Assembly (NCBI RefSeq): GCF_018100805.1
Contig: NZ_JAGJEA010000017.1
Coordinates: 56,072-120,071 of the forward strand
Length of the DNA: 64,000 bases
Source: Aquimarina sp. MMG016
GTDB taxonomy: Bacteria > Bacteroidota > Bacteroidia > Flavobacteriales > Flavobacteriaceae
Reading direction: 5' to 3'
Below the pieces are notes generated by a model that was not told the origin of the DNA, did not search any database, and saw only the letters and a list, made by a program, of their open reading frames with translations. This document shows, piece by piece, positions 1-7,933 of this stretch (position 1 is the stretch's first letter; each line of letters opens with the position of its first letter). Position numbers and translations under genes: made by a program.

Positions 1-286
1 GTTTAATATTGTTCACCTTTTTATTGTAAGTGTTAAACAAAACTACTCAAATATTAGCGTTTATCTTTTTATGATTTGTTAAAAAAAAGAATGAAACTGT
101 TAAAAAGTGAAATGTTTTACAAAAACTTATGGTAAAACATTTGAATATATTCATAAGAGTATACCAAACATACAGTTGGATATATAAAGTTTTTGTAATT
201 CGAAAATTATAAAAGATTAGTTAAAAAAATGAAATCATCAAGAGTTTATTTTTACTGATCTGTAGTTTTAAGTTTGAAAAGAAAAG
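1..286. other. intergenic stretch at the left edge
   Basis: This is very AT-rich DNA without a convincing open frame. A minus-strand TAGTTTTG (38-45) fits the Bacteroidota -7 consensus TAnnTTTG, but no -33 TTG lies at the usual distance. It could serve a minus-strand gene beyond the window. I see no clear terminator for the tRNA operon. Confidence 0.4.
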
Positions 287-370
287 TACCCGGGATGGGA
301 GTCGAACCCACACGCCCTAATGGACACATGGCCCTCAACCATGCCTGTCTACCAATTCCAGCACCCGGGT
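287..370 (-). tRNA. tRNA-Leu (anticodon GAG)
   Basis: The reverse complement folds as an 84-nt class II tRNA with a long variable arm. The acceptor stem ACCCGGG pairs perfectly with CCCGGGT and is followed by discriminator A. The anticodon loop TTGAGGG gives GAG, which reads CUC and CUU leucine codons. The T arm carries GGTTCGA. CCA is not encoded. It is the last gene of a minus-strand run of three tRNAs. Confidence 0.95.
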
Positions 371-437
371 AGGTGTAATAATATTCTAATATAGTATAAA
401 ACCAAAAAAGTATCGCAGAATATACGATACTTTTTAG

Positions 438-510
438 TGACCTGGCTGGGGCTCGAACCCAGGACCCTCTCCTTAAAAGGGAGATGCTCTACCAACTGAG
501 CTACCAGGTC
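438..510 (-). tRNA. tRNA-Lys (anticodon TTT), copy 2
   Basis: This is a 73-nt tRNA on the minus strand. Acceptor stem GACCTGG pairs fully with CCAGGTC, with discriminator A. The anticodon stem TCTCC/GGAGA encloses loop CTTTTAA, so the anticodon is TTT. It is nearly identical to the tRNA-Lys 62 nt upstream and differs visibly at one acceptor-stem base. CCA is not encoded. Confidence 0.95.
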
Positions 511-572
511 ATTGATAAAATTATTATCAAAGTATTTTTAAGAACATAATGAATAGTAGTATCCATTTATTG

Positions 573-645
573 TGACCGGGCTGGGGCTCGAACCCAGGAC
601 CCTCTCCTTAAAAGGGAGATGCTCTACCAACTGAGCTACCAGGTC
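573..645 (-). tRNA. tRNA-Lys (anticodon TTT), copy 1
   Basis: This is the promoter-proximal tRNA of the operon and has the same body and anticodon TTT as the next copy. Its 3' acceptor strand is CCCGGTC instead of CCAGGTC, so the fifth acceptor pair is T-G wobble rather than T-A. Otherwise the two genes are a near-perfect tandem duplication. Confidence 0.95.
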
Positions 646-673
646 ATACATTCTTTTTCCTTGAATGCGGGTG

Positions 674-703
674 CAAATATACTATCATTAATTTATTTTT
701 CAA
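674..703 (-). promoter_or_regulatory. promoter of the tRNA operon
   Basis: On the minus strand a TTG (701-703), exactly 19 nt, then TATATTTG (674-681) match the Bacteroidota housekeeping promoter (TTG, 17-23 nt, TAnnTTTG). The -7 box ends 28 nt before the first tRNA-Lys. Transcription through all three tRNAs as one unit is inferred. Confidence 0.8.
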
Positions 704-778
704 GAAGAAATTCATATAAATTTGCATTTTATTTTAAATGATATTTTTTTTGAATAAAAGCTATATAAAATTGATCGT

Positions 779-1300
779 ATGAATATTGTTTTGATGGGGT
801 ATATGGGGAGTGGTAAATCCTTGATTGGAAGAAGTTTAAGTGAAATGGTTCAAATGGATTATTTAGATTTAGATGATTATATAGAAACCTGTGAAAAAAA
901 AACAATTCCAGAAATTTTTGAAAATCATGGAGAAATATATTTTAGAAAAAAGGAATCATTTTATCTTGAAGAAGTTTTAGGAAACTATAATAATACGATT
1001 ATATCTTTAGGAGGAGGGACTCCTTGTTTTGCGGGTAACATAGAAATTGTAAAACAGAATGAGAAAGCGAAAAGTATTTATCTTAACACATCATTAGAAG
1101 AATTGGTACAAAGATTATTTAAGGAACGAAACAAACGACCTCTGATTTCTCACACCAATTCCGAAGAGGAACTGAAAGATTTTGTTAGAAAACATTTATT
1201 CGAAAGATCGTTTTACTATAATCAAGCAGAGTATAAGATCATAACCGATAAAAAAACTTCTGATCAAATTGTAAACGAAATTATGACCTTGCTATTCTAA
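779..1300 (+). CDS. aroK: shikimate kinase
   Basis: It phosphorylates shikimate to shikimate 3-phosphate with ATP in the chorismate (aromatic amino acid) pathway, in the cytosol. At 173 residues it has family size. Visible motifs are the Walker A loop GYMGSGKS (7-14), the shikimate-binding LDLDDYIE (29-36), FRKKE with the substrate Arg, and the Gly-rich ISLGGGTP. The ATG start places the P-loop at the very N-terminus, as usual. Its last 9 nt overlap the end of the convergent phosphoribosyltransferase gene. No SD-like site or TAnnTTTG box stands out upstream. Confidence 0.95.
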   Translation: MNIVLMGYMGSGKSLIGRSLSEMVQMDYLDLDDYIETCEKKTIPEIFENHGEIYFRKKESFYLEEVLGNYNNTIISLGGGTPCFAGNIEIVKQNEKAKSIYLNTSLEELVQRLFKERNKRPLISHTNSEEELKDFVRKHLFERSFYYNQAEYKIITDKKTSDQIVNEIMTLLF

Positions 1301-1792
1301 AATAGCAACATCTTTGTCACCAAAAGTTACCTTTACGTGTTCGTGTAATGATGTAGATAATGAAATTCCTTTGAAATCAGCTTTAATAGGATACTTTTTA
1401 TGATTTCGGTTTACAAGAACAGCTGTTTTAAATCTCTTTAAAGGCACCTCAAGAAAATGTTTTACACCATATATAAGTGCCGTTCCAGAATTTAAAACAT
1501 CATCTATTAGTATTAGGGCTTTGTCTTCATAGTCAGAAACTTCTATAGAAGTCTGTACAGTATTTTGTGGAGCAGTTTTATCCATTGTAACTTCACAGAG
1601 AATTACTTTAATATCTGAGATTTCCTCTAAAATGTCTTTTAGGCGTTTAGCGAAAACAAAACCATTTTTAGCAATACCTGCAATAACAATTTCTGTTTCA
1701 TTAACATTAGATTCATAAATCTGATAAGCAATTCGTTTTATTTTATGCTGAATCTGCTCGTGAGTAAGGATAATATTATTGTCAGTTTGCAT
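1292..1792 (-). CDS. PyrR-like phosphoribosyltransferase
   Basis: This is a type I phosphoribosyltransferase of 166 residues. The PRPP-binding signature is clear at residues 91-107 (KALILIDDVLNSGTALI). The overall length resembles PyrR, the uracil phosphoribosyltransferase and pyr attenuation regulator. Flavobacterial relatives are normally annotated only as phosphoribosyltransferase, and no pyrimidine gene adjoins it, so the substrate is uncertain. A TATCTTTG -7 box on the minus strand (1842-1849) lies about 50 nt upstream, directly after the hslR terminator, which suggests its own transcript. It overlaps aroK tail to tail. Confidence 0.8.
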   Translation of the reverse strand: MQTDNNIILTHEQIQHKIKRIAYQIYESNVNETEIVIAGIAKNGFVFAKRLKDILEEISDIKVILCEVTMDKTAPQNTVQTSIEVSDYEDKALILIDDVLNSGTALIYGVKHFLEVPLKRFKTAVLVNRNHKKYPIKADFKGISLSTSLHEHVKVTFGDKDVAILE

Positions 1793-1844
1793 GCTTTAGA
1801 ATATTGAAAACACCATTAGTGTTGGATCTATTATGAATTCTCAA

Positions 1845-1869
1845 AGATAAAAAAGAGTTTGTTACTCTT
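1845..1869 (-). terminator. terminator of hslR
   Basis: On the minus strand AAGAGT, AACAA, ACTCTT forms a 6-bp hairpin followed by a run of T. It is placed just downstream of hslR. The T run abuts a -7 box for the next minus-strand gene. Confidence 0.65.
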
Positions 1870-1900
1870 AATAACAGATATAACAAATTAAAAGCACAAC

Positions 1901-2287
1901 TTATTCTTCTTCATCTTTAGTATCAGGTTCAAACCACTCGTCAATATCTCTACGATCTTTTTTTGTAGGTCTACCGGTACCTTTTTTGCGATAATAATCT
2001 TTAGAATATTTTAAAAGATCTAATTTTTGCAACGCTTCTTTTGGAGTAGTGTCTTTACGGTATATATCAACCAATTTAGCACCAACGCGATTGTCAGGTG
2101 TATCTAATACAACAAGTTCATAGTTTACTTGGTTTTTACGAACAGTAATTTTATCCATCGGATAAATTTCTCTAGAAGGTTTTATTAGATCATCATTGAC
2201 TCTAACTTTACCTTCCTTACAGGCTTTAGTAGCTATACTTCTTGTTTTAAAGTATCGGATACACCATAAATATTTGTCAACTCGCAT
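1901..2287 (-). CDS. hslR: S4-domain RNA-binding protein (Hsp15/HslR family)
   Basis: This is a small 128-residue cytosolic protein. The S4 RNA-binding fold starts at the first residue (MRVDKYLWCIRYFKTRSIAT, then KVRVNDDLIKPSREI). In E. coli Hsp15 binds stalled 50S subunits carrying nascent chains, and that role is transferred by family only. The basic linker ends in an acidic tail. A TACTTTTG box on the minus strand (2330-2337) lies 43 nt upstream, with a TTG 24 nt further, slightly beyond normal spacing. It is divergent from the FKBP lipoprotein gene. Confidence 0.85.
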   Translation of the reverse strand: MRVDKYLWCIRYFKTRSIATKACKEGKVRVNDDLIKPSREIYPMDKITVRKNQVNYELVVLDTPDNRVGAKLVDIYRKDTTPKEALQKLDLLKYSKDYYRKKGTGRPTKKDRRDIDEWFEPDTKDEEE

Positions 2288-2376
2288 AAAAAAGTTTAAA
2301 AATGCGTTTTATATCTAAAAATAGTGAAACAAAAGTACAAGAAAATTGTATCTTGCGCCCTCAAAAAGTCAAAGAG

Positions 2377-3603
2377 ATGAACTTAAGAAAATATTGTTAC
2401 GCTACAGGATTTGCCATACTGGCATTATGTGCGTGTAATAACGATGATGATGATGGACCTACAACTATTCCTCCAAGAGACTTCACAACTCAACAAGCGG
2501 CTGAAGAAATAGTATTAAAAGATTATTTGGAAACGCATTTTTATACTAGGGTTAATGTAGATGTAAATGATGATGGTACTCCAGAATATGAAACGGTACA
2601 TTTTGATACTATTGCCGGAGTTAATAGTGGAGAAGCTTCAATCATGAGTTCTGGTCTTTTAAGTACAAAAACAGTAACCAGAAATGATGTTGATTATACT
2701 TTATATATATTAAACTTAAATAGAGGTACCGATACTCCGGATGAAAAAAATCAACCAAAAGCTGCGGATTCTACTTTTCTTACTTATAGGGGAGAGGTTT
2801 TTTATGATAATCAGGATAGAGATGCAGATGGAATACCAGATATAGCGGACATAGATTCTAATGAAGATGGTAGTGCTTTAGGTGATGGAGAAGATCGTAG
2901 ACCAGATGCAGATGATGACGGTATAGCGGATAATAGTGATGTAGATAACCCTGACTTAGCTTCAGAACCAGACTCCGATGGAGATGGTATCATTGATGAT
3001 AAAGATCCTGTAGATAATAACGATCCTAATCGTCGAGTATTCGATAGTGCTATCACACCTGTGTGGTTTGATTTGGTTAGTGTTGTAAGTGGTTTCAGAG
3101 AAGCAACTGTCGACTTTTTTGGAGCAGTGGATGGTAATCCTGCATCTAATCCGGATGGAACAGTTACCTATAGTGGTTTTGGTAATTTTGTTGTGTTTAT
3201 GCCATCAGGTTTGGCTTATTATGATAGACCACCTAATAGTCAAATTGCCGCATATGCTCCATTGATTTTTAATGTACAATTATATGATGTAAACGAATCT
3301 GATCATGATAGAGATGGTATACCTTCGTATTTAGAAGATTTAGATGGTGATGGATTAGTTATAGATAATGATGATAATACCGATGGTGATAGTTCACCAA
3401 ATTATTTTGACCTGGATGATGATGGAGATCGAGTTCCAACAGCTGATGAGGTTACCTTTGTTGGAGATTTAAACAATGATGGATCAATAGATATTAATCA
3501 AGATATTCCTTTAGATCAAAGAGAAATTATTTTCTATGATGATGATGGTGATGGAGTTTGGAATCATTTAGACGCTGATGATAGAGAGTTCAAGAATAAT
3601 TAA
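2377..3603 (+). CDS. FKBP-type lipoprotein with calcium-binding Asp-rich insertion
   Basis: I start at ATG 2377 because it gives a lipoprotein signal (FAILALCAC, lipidated Cys20). An upstream in-frame ATG at 2302 would place 25 non-signal residues in front and run into the divergent hslR promoter. The 408-residue product reads as an FKBP peptidyl-prolyl isomerase domain in two pieces: a strand DSTFLTYRGEVFYDNQ, then VFDSAITPVWFDLVSVVSGF, FMPSGLAYY and YAPLIFNVQLYDV. Between the pieces (about 147-218) and again at the C-terminus (about 309-408) are DxDxDG thrombospondin-3-like repeats expected to bind calcium. It is probably anchored in the outer or inner membrane facing outward or the periplasm. 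The substrate is unknown. Confidence 0.75.
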   Translation: MNLRKYCYATGFAILALCACNNDDDDGPTTIPPRDFTTQQAAEEIVLKDYLETHFYTRVNVDVNDDGTPEYETVHFDTIAGVNSGEASIMSSGLLSTKTVTRNDVDYTLYILNLNRGTDTPDEKNQPKAADSTFLTYRGEVFYDNQDRDADGIPDIADIDSNEDGSALGDGEDRRPDADDDGIADNSDVDNPDLASEPDSDGDGIIDDKDPVDNNDPNRRVFDSAITPVWFDLVSVVSGFREATVDFFGAVDGNPASNPDGTVTYSGFGNFVVFMPSGLAYYDRPPNSQIAAYAPLIFNVQLYDVNESDHDRDGIPSYLEDLDGDGLVIDNDDNTDGDSSPNYFDLDDDGDRVPTADEVTFVGDLNNDGSIDINQDIPLDQREIIFYDDDGDGVWNHLDADDREFKNN

Positions 3604-3624
3604 ATCAATTTAGTTATATACAAA

Positions 3625-3656
3625 TAAAAAAACTCCGGTCTTGCCGGAGTTTTTTA
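3625..3656 (+). terminator. terminator of the FKBP lipoprotein gene
   Basis: AACTCCGG, a 5-nt loop and CCGGAGTT form a perfect 8-bp stem followed by T6, 27 nt after the stop codon. Confidence 0.9.
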
Positions 3657-3675
3657 TATCTTCTTTTTGACAAGA

Positions 3676-3712
3676 AACAAAAAAGCTTTCAGATATCTGA
3701 AAGCTTTTTATT
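3676..3712 (-). terminator. terminator of the transketolase genes
   Basis: A perfect 28-nt palindrome (3681-3708, half-site AAAAGCTTTCAGAT) lies just past the end of the minus-strand transketolase pair. A/T tracts on both sides allow it to act in both directions. Confidence 0.85.
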
Positions 3713-3727
3713 TATAAAGTAATGAAC

Positions 3728-4681
3728 TTATTTTCTTTTTATAACTTTTTCTACTGCATTAACTATAGCTGCAGCATTTAAACCATATTTTTCCATAAGT
3801 TGTTCTGGAGTACCACTTTCTCCAAAAGTATCATTGGTAGCAATAAATTCTTGAGGTACTGGTAGGTTTTTTACTAAAACTCTAGAAACACTTTCTCCTA
3901 ACCCTCCTAAGAAGTTATGTTCTTCAGCAGTTACAACACAACCTGTTTTCTTTACAGAATTAAGAATTGCTTCTTCGTCTAGAGGTTTTATAGTATGTAT
4001 ATTGATCACATCTGCAGTGATACCATTTTCGTTTAGGGTTTCTGCAGCTCGCAATGCTTCCCATACCAAGTGACCTGTTGCTACAATAGTAACATCATTA
4101 CCTTCTTGAAGCTGCACTGCTTTTCCGATTTCGAATTTTTGATCCTCTGCAGTAAAGTTAGCCACTTTTGGTCTTCCGAAACGTAAATAAACTGGTCCTT
4201 CATGGTCTGCAATAGCAATTGTAGCTGCTTTGGTCTGATTATAATCACAGGTATTGATTACAGTCATTCCTGGAAGCATTTTCATTAAACCAATATCTTC
4301 AAGAATCTGATGCGTAGCCCCATCCTCTCCAAGAGTTAAACCTGCATGTGAAGCACAGATTTTTACATTTTTTCCACTATAAGCGATAGATTGACGAATT
4401 TGGTCATATACGCGTCCTGTAGAAAAGTTAGCAAATGTCCCTGTAAAAGGAATTTTACCACCAATTGTCAATCCAGCTGCAATACCCATCATATTTGCTT
4501 CAGCAATTCCAACCTGAAAAAAACGTTCTGGATTATTAGCTATAAAGGCATCCATTTTTAGAGAACCGATAAGATCGGCACATAATGCAACCACATTCTC
4601 ATTTGTTTTTCCTAAAACTTCCAAACCAGCTCCAAAGCCTGAACGTGTATCCTTTTTTCCTGTGTCTATATATTTTTTCAT
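3728..4681 (-). CDS. transketolase, C-terminal subunit
   Basis: Transketolase transfers two-carbon ketol units between sugar phosphates in the non-oxidative pentose phosphate pathway. This 317-residue gene holds the pyrimidine-binding and C-terminal domains (RSGFGAGLEVLGKTNENVVALCADL, then VGIAEANMMGIAAGL with the catalytic Glu, and CASHAGLTLGEDGATHQ). It follows the thiamine-diphosphate domain gene by 21 nt on the same strand. The two must assemble into one active site. The split form is common in Bacteroidota and other bacteria. Confidence 0.93.
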   Translation of the reverse strand: MKKYIDTGKKDTRSGFGAGLEVLGKTNENVVALCADLIGSLKMDAFIANNPERFFQVGIAEANMMGIAAGLTIGGKIPFTGTFANFSTGRVYDQIRQSIAYSGKNVKICASHAGLTLGEDGATHQILEDIGLMKMLPGMTVINTCDYNQTKAATIAIADHEGPVYLRFGRPKVANFTAEDQKFEIGKAVQLQEGNDVTIVATGHLVWEALRAAETLNENGITADVINIHTIKPLDEEAILNSVKKTGCVVTAEEHNFLGGLGESVSRVLVKNLPVPQEFIATNDTFGESGTPEQLMEKYGLNAAAIVNAVEKVIKRK

Positions 4682-4702
4682 TTTCTTTTTAGTTTGGATA
4701 AA

Positions 4703-5548
4703 TTAGTAATCCCCAAGAGTTTCTGGATTTTGTTCTAAACCTATTGCTAACTGCTCATCGTTTGGAGCTTTTCCATGCCAAGCGTGTGTGTGCATCATAA
4801 AATCTACACCATTACCCATAACAGTATGCAATAATACGCAAACAGGTTTTCCTTTTCCGGTTTTACTTTTAGCTTCCTTTAAGCCTTCAATAACAGCAGT
4901 AATATTATTACCTTCTTTGATTTCTAATACATCCCAGCCAAATGCTTCAAATTTGCCTTTGATACTTCCCATTGGCAAAACATCATCTGTGGAACCGTCA
5001 ATTTGTTGCCCATTAAGATCAATTGTAGAAATAAGATTATCTACTTTTTTTGCAGAGGCATACATAATTGCTTCCCAATTCTGACCTTCTTGAAGTTCAC
5101 CATCACCATGTAAACTATATACTATGTGATTATCATTGTTAAGTTTTTTTGCTTGTGCAGCTCCTATGGCAACAGACATTCCTTGGCCCAATGAACCCGA
5201 AGCGATCCTTACACCAGGTAAGCCTTCATGTGTTGTTGGGTGTCCTTGCAAACGAGAGTCAATTAATCTAAAAGTATTTAACTCCTCAACCGGAAAATAT
5301 CCGCTACGGGCTAATACACTATAGAAAACAGGTGAGATATGACCATTCGAAAGGAAGAAAAGGTCTTCACCTATTCCATCCATATCAAATCCATCTTTTC
5401 TATCCATTATTTCTTGATAGAGTGCTACAAAAAATTCTGTACAACCCAAAGAACCTCCTGGGTGCCCTGAATTTACTTTATGTACCTGACGCAAAATATC
5501 TCTGCGTACTTGTGTTACAAAATCCTCTAATTGTTGTGTTTTTGGCAT
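4703..5548 (-). CDS. transketolase, N-terminal subunit
   Basis: This is the thiamine-diphosphate-binding half of transketolase, 281 residues. Visible motifs are the substrate His in KVNSGHPGGSLGCTEF, RLQGHPTTHEG, ASGSLGQGMSVAIGAA, and the metal/ThDP signature GDGELQEGQNWEA followed by LIST-IDLNGQQIDG. It is first in a two-gene operon with the C-terminal half. A strong promoter lies 31 nt upstream. Confidence 0.93.
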   Translation of the reverse strand: MPKTQQLEDFVTQVRRDILRQVHKVNSGHPGGSLGCTEFFVALYQEIMDRKDGFDMDGIGEDLFFLSNGHISPVFYSVLARSGYFPVEELNTFRLIDSRLQGHPTTHEGLPGVRIASGSLGQGMSVAIGAAQAKKLNNDNHIVYSLHGDGELQEGQNWEAIMYASAKKVDNLISTIDLNGQQIDGSTDDVLPMGSIKGKFEAFGWDVLEIKEGNNITAVIEGLKEAKSKTGKGKPVCVLLHTVMGNGVDFMMHTHAWHGKAPNDEQLAIGLEQNPETLGDY

Positions 5549-5578
5549 TATGATGCTAGTTATCTTTTAATAAAGGCT

Positions 5579-5608
5579 CAAAAATACAGGTTTTGTATAC
5601 TGTGGCAA
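5579..5608 (-). promoter_or_regulatory. promoter of the transketolase operon
   Basis: The minus strand has TTG (5606-5608), exactly 19 nt, then TATTTTTG (5579-5586), matching the Bacteroidota housekeeping promoter. The -7 box ends 31 nt before the start codon. Confidence 0.75.
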
Positions 5609-5696
5609 AATGTCTGGATAGCTTTTAATTAAGAAAGTGTTGTTAATAACGAAAAGTTTTCGAAAACAAGGATCTATCAAAGTAATTTTAGTTAGT

Positions 5697-5704
5697 TATC
5701 TTTG
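5697..5704 (+). promoter_or_regulatory. -7 box upstream of tgt
   Basis: TATCTTTG followed by C matches TAnnTTTG and lies 20 nt before the tgt ATG. No TTG is found at the usual -33 distance, so this is a partial match. Confidence 0.55.
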
Positions 5705-5724
5705 CGCTCGATGAAATAGAAACT

Positions 5725-6855
5725 ATGCAATTTGACCTTTTATCAAAAGATCCTGAGAGTAAAGCCAGAGCTGGAAAAATCACTACAGATCATGGAGTAA
5801 TAGAAACTCCTATTTTTATGCCAGTAGGTACAGTAGCAACCGTAAAAGGCGTACATCAAAGAGAATTAAAAAATGATATAAACCCAGATATTATTTTGGG
5901 TAATACATATCATTTATATCTAAGACCACAAACTCCGATACTGGAAAAAGCTGGAGGATTGCATAAGTTTATGAATTGGGATCGTAATATTCTTACCGAT
6001 AGTGGAGGATATCAAGTATATTCTTTGTCTGCTAACAGAAAGATTAAAGAAGAAGGAGTGAAATTTAAATCTCATATTGATGGTTCTACTCATTTTTTTA
6101 CTCCAGAGAATGTAATGGAAATTCAGCGCACTATCGGAGCTGATATTATTATGGCTTTTGATGAGTGTACTCCATATCCTTGTGATTATCAATATGCCAA
6201 ACGTAGTATGCACATGACACATAGGTGGTTAGATCGTTGTATGCAACATTTGGATAAAATACCTGTTAAATATGGATATGATCAGACATTTTTTCCGATA
6301 GTGCAAGGTAGTACCTATAAAGACCTTAGAAAACAATCTGCAGAATACATAGCAAATGCAGGTGCTAAAGGTAATGCAATAGGAGGATTGTCGGTAGGAG
6401 AACCTGCAGAAGAGATGTATGCTATGACAGAAGTGGTAACTGATATTTTGCCGGAAGATAAGCCGCGTTACCTTATGGGAGTAGGTACACCCATTAATAT
6501 TTTAGAAAATATTGCGTTAGGTGTTGATATGTTTGATTGTGTAATGCCTACCCGTAATGGGCGAAATGGAATGTTGTTTACAGCGCACGGAACCATTAAT
6601 ATTAAGAATCAGAAATGGAAAGATGATTTTTCTCCAATTGATGAGATGGGAATTACGTTTGTAGATACAGAATATTCAAAAGCATATTTAAAGCATCTTT
6701 TTACAGTTAATGAGATGTTGGGAAGACAAATAGCAACTATTCATAATCTTGGATTCTATCTATGGTTGGTTCGCGAAGCAAGAAAACATATCTTAGCTGG
6801 AGATTTTTATTCCTGGAAGAATCTGATGGTTAAACAAATGGATAAAAGGTTATAG
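5725..6855 (+). CDS. tgt: queuine/preQ1 tRNA-guanine transglycosylase
   Basis: It exchanges guanine-34 for preQ1 in tRNAs with GUN anticodons (queuosine synthesis). The 376-residue TIM-barrel shows the catalytic Asp in LTDSGGYQVYSL (Asp92), the nucleophile in MFDCVMPTRNGR (Asp271), and AIGGLSVGEP. The zinc site is odd. The usual CxCxxC upstream of YLxHL is replaced here by G, T and D (308-324), and only the His of YLKHL remains. I recall other Bacteroidota Tgt proteins looking like this, but could not check. It heads a run with an LptF/G-type permease 1 nt downstream. Confidence 0.93.
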   Translation: MQFDLLSKDPESKARAGKITTDHGVIETPIFMPVGTVATVKGVHQRELKNDINPDIILGNTYHLYLRPQTPILEKAGGLHKFMNWDRNILTDSGGYQVYSLSANRKIKEEGVKFKSHIDGSTHFFTPENVMEIQRTIGADIIMAFDECTPYPCDYQYAKRSMHMTHRWLDRCMQHLDKIPVKYGYDQTFFPIVQGSTYKDLRKQSAEYIANAGAKGNAIGGLSVGEPAEEMYAMTEVVTDILPEDKPRYLMGVGTPINILENIALGVDMFDCVMPTRNGRNGMLFTAHGTINIKNQKWKDDFSPIDEMGITFVDTEYSKAYLKHLFTVNEMLGRQIATIHNLGFYLWLVREARKHILAGDFYSWKNLMVKQMDKRL

Positions 6856-6856
6856 T

Positions 6857-7933
6857 TTGAAAATATTAGACTGGTACATACTTAAAAGATATCTGGGTAC
6901 ATTCTTTACCATGATTCTTCTATTTATACCTATAGGAATTATTGTAGATGTTTCTGAGAAGATAGATAATATGCTGAAGAACGATGTTCCATTTAATGCT
7001 ATTGTAACATACTATCTTGATTTTACAGTTTATTTTGCAAATCTTCTATTTCCTCTTTTTGTATTTCTTTCAGTAATTTGGTTTACTTCTAAATTAGCTA
7101 ATAAAACTGAAATTATTGCTTTTCTGAGTTCTGGAGTTTCTTTCTGGAGATTTCTAAGGCCTTATATGATTGGAGCAGTTATAATATGTGTTGGTGCCTT
7201 AGCAATGGGATTGTTTTTGGCGCCAAAAGCTAGTCAAGGGTTTAATGAATTTAAGTATACTCATCTCAAAAAACATAAAAAAGTACAAGAAACTAGAAAT
7301 GTTTATAGGCAGTTAAATGATAGTATATTTTTATATGCAAATAATTTTCAACCATTAAAGAAATCTGCGACCAACTTTACCTTAGAATATTTTGATGGTA
7401 ATAGATTAGATACTAAGATTTCTGCAAGAAAGATTACTTTTATAGAAAAAGATAGTATATACGAGTTAAGGGATTTTGTAAAAAGAACAGTATTAGAGGA
7501 TAGTGATATTATAGAAAGAGCAAGGAAAAAGGACACTATTTTACCTTTTAATATAGATGAATTTACGCCTGTGACCTATGTTGCTGAAACTCTTAATTAT
7601 ACAGAGTTAAATAAATTTATTAAGAAAGAAAGTAAAAGAGGGTCTTCTGATGTTAATAGATATAAAGTGGTCGCCTATAAGCGATGGAGTATTCCTATTT
7701 CTGCATTCATTCTTACGGTTATAGGTGTTGCCGTTTCTTCTATGAAAAGAAGAGGAGGAATGGGGGTCAATCTCGCAGTAGGGATATCATTAGCATTTGT
7801 ATTTATCTTTTTTGATAAAGTATTAGGTACTTTGGCCAATCAGTCAGATTTTCCTCCAATAGTTGCGGTATGGTTTCCGAATTTCACTTTTGGAATTTTA
7901 GCAATTTATCTTTTATATAATGCCAAACGCTAA
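6857..7933 (+). CDS. LptF/LptG family (YjgP/YjgQ) permease
   Basis: This is an inner-membrane component of the ABC exporter that lifts lipopolysaccharide to the Lpt bridge. The 358-residue protein begins MKILDWYILKRYLGTFF, typical of the family. It has three N-terminal membrane segments, a large periplasmic middle domain (about 120-265), and three C-terminal segments. The start codon is TTG, one base after the tgt stop, so translational coupling is likely. LptF and LptG cannot be told apart from sequence alone, so no symbol is given. Its end overlaps the EamA gene by 14 nt. Confidence 0.88.
   Translation: MKILDWYILKRYLGTFFTMILLFIPIGIIVDVSEKIDNMLKNDVPFNAIVTYYLDFTVYFANLLFPLFVFLSVIWFTSKLANKTEIIAFLSSGVSFWRFLRPYMIGAVIICVGALAMGLFLAPKASQGFNEFKYTHLKKHKKVQETRNVYRQLNDSIFLYANNFQPLKKSATNFTLEYFDGNRLDTKISARKITFIEKDSIYELRDFVKRTVLEDSDIIERARKKDTILPFNIDEFTPVTYVAETLNYTELNKFIKKESKRGSSDVNRYKVVAYKRWSIPISAFILTVIGVAVSSMKRRGGMGVNLAVGISLAFVFIFFDKVLGTLANQSDFPPIVAVWFPNFTFGILAIYLLYNAKR

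Noticed and set aside
2302..2376. Upstream ATG for the FKBP lipoprotein
   Set aside because: It would bury the lipoprotein signal behind 25 polar residues and overlaps the divergent hslR promoter region.
2811..3056. Antisense open frame with Ser/Pro-rich translation
   Set aside because: It is the mirror of the Asp-rich calcium-binding repeat (GAT codons read as ATC/TCA/CAT) and has no start context.
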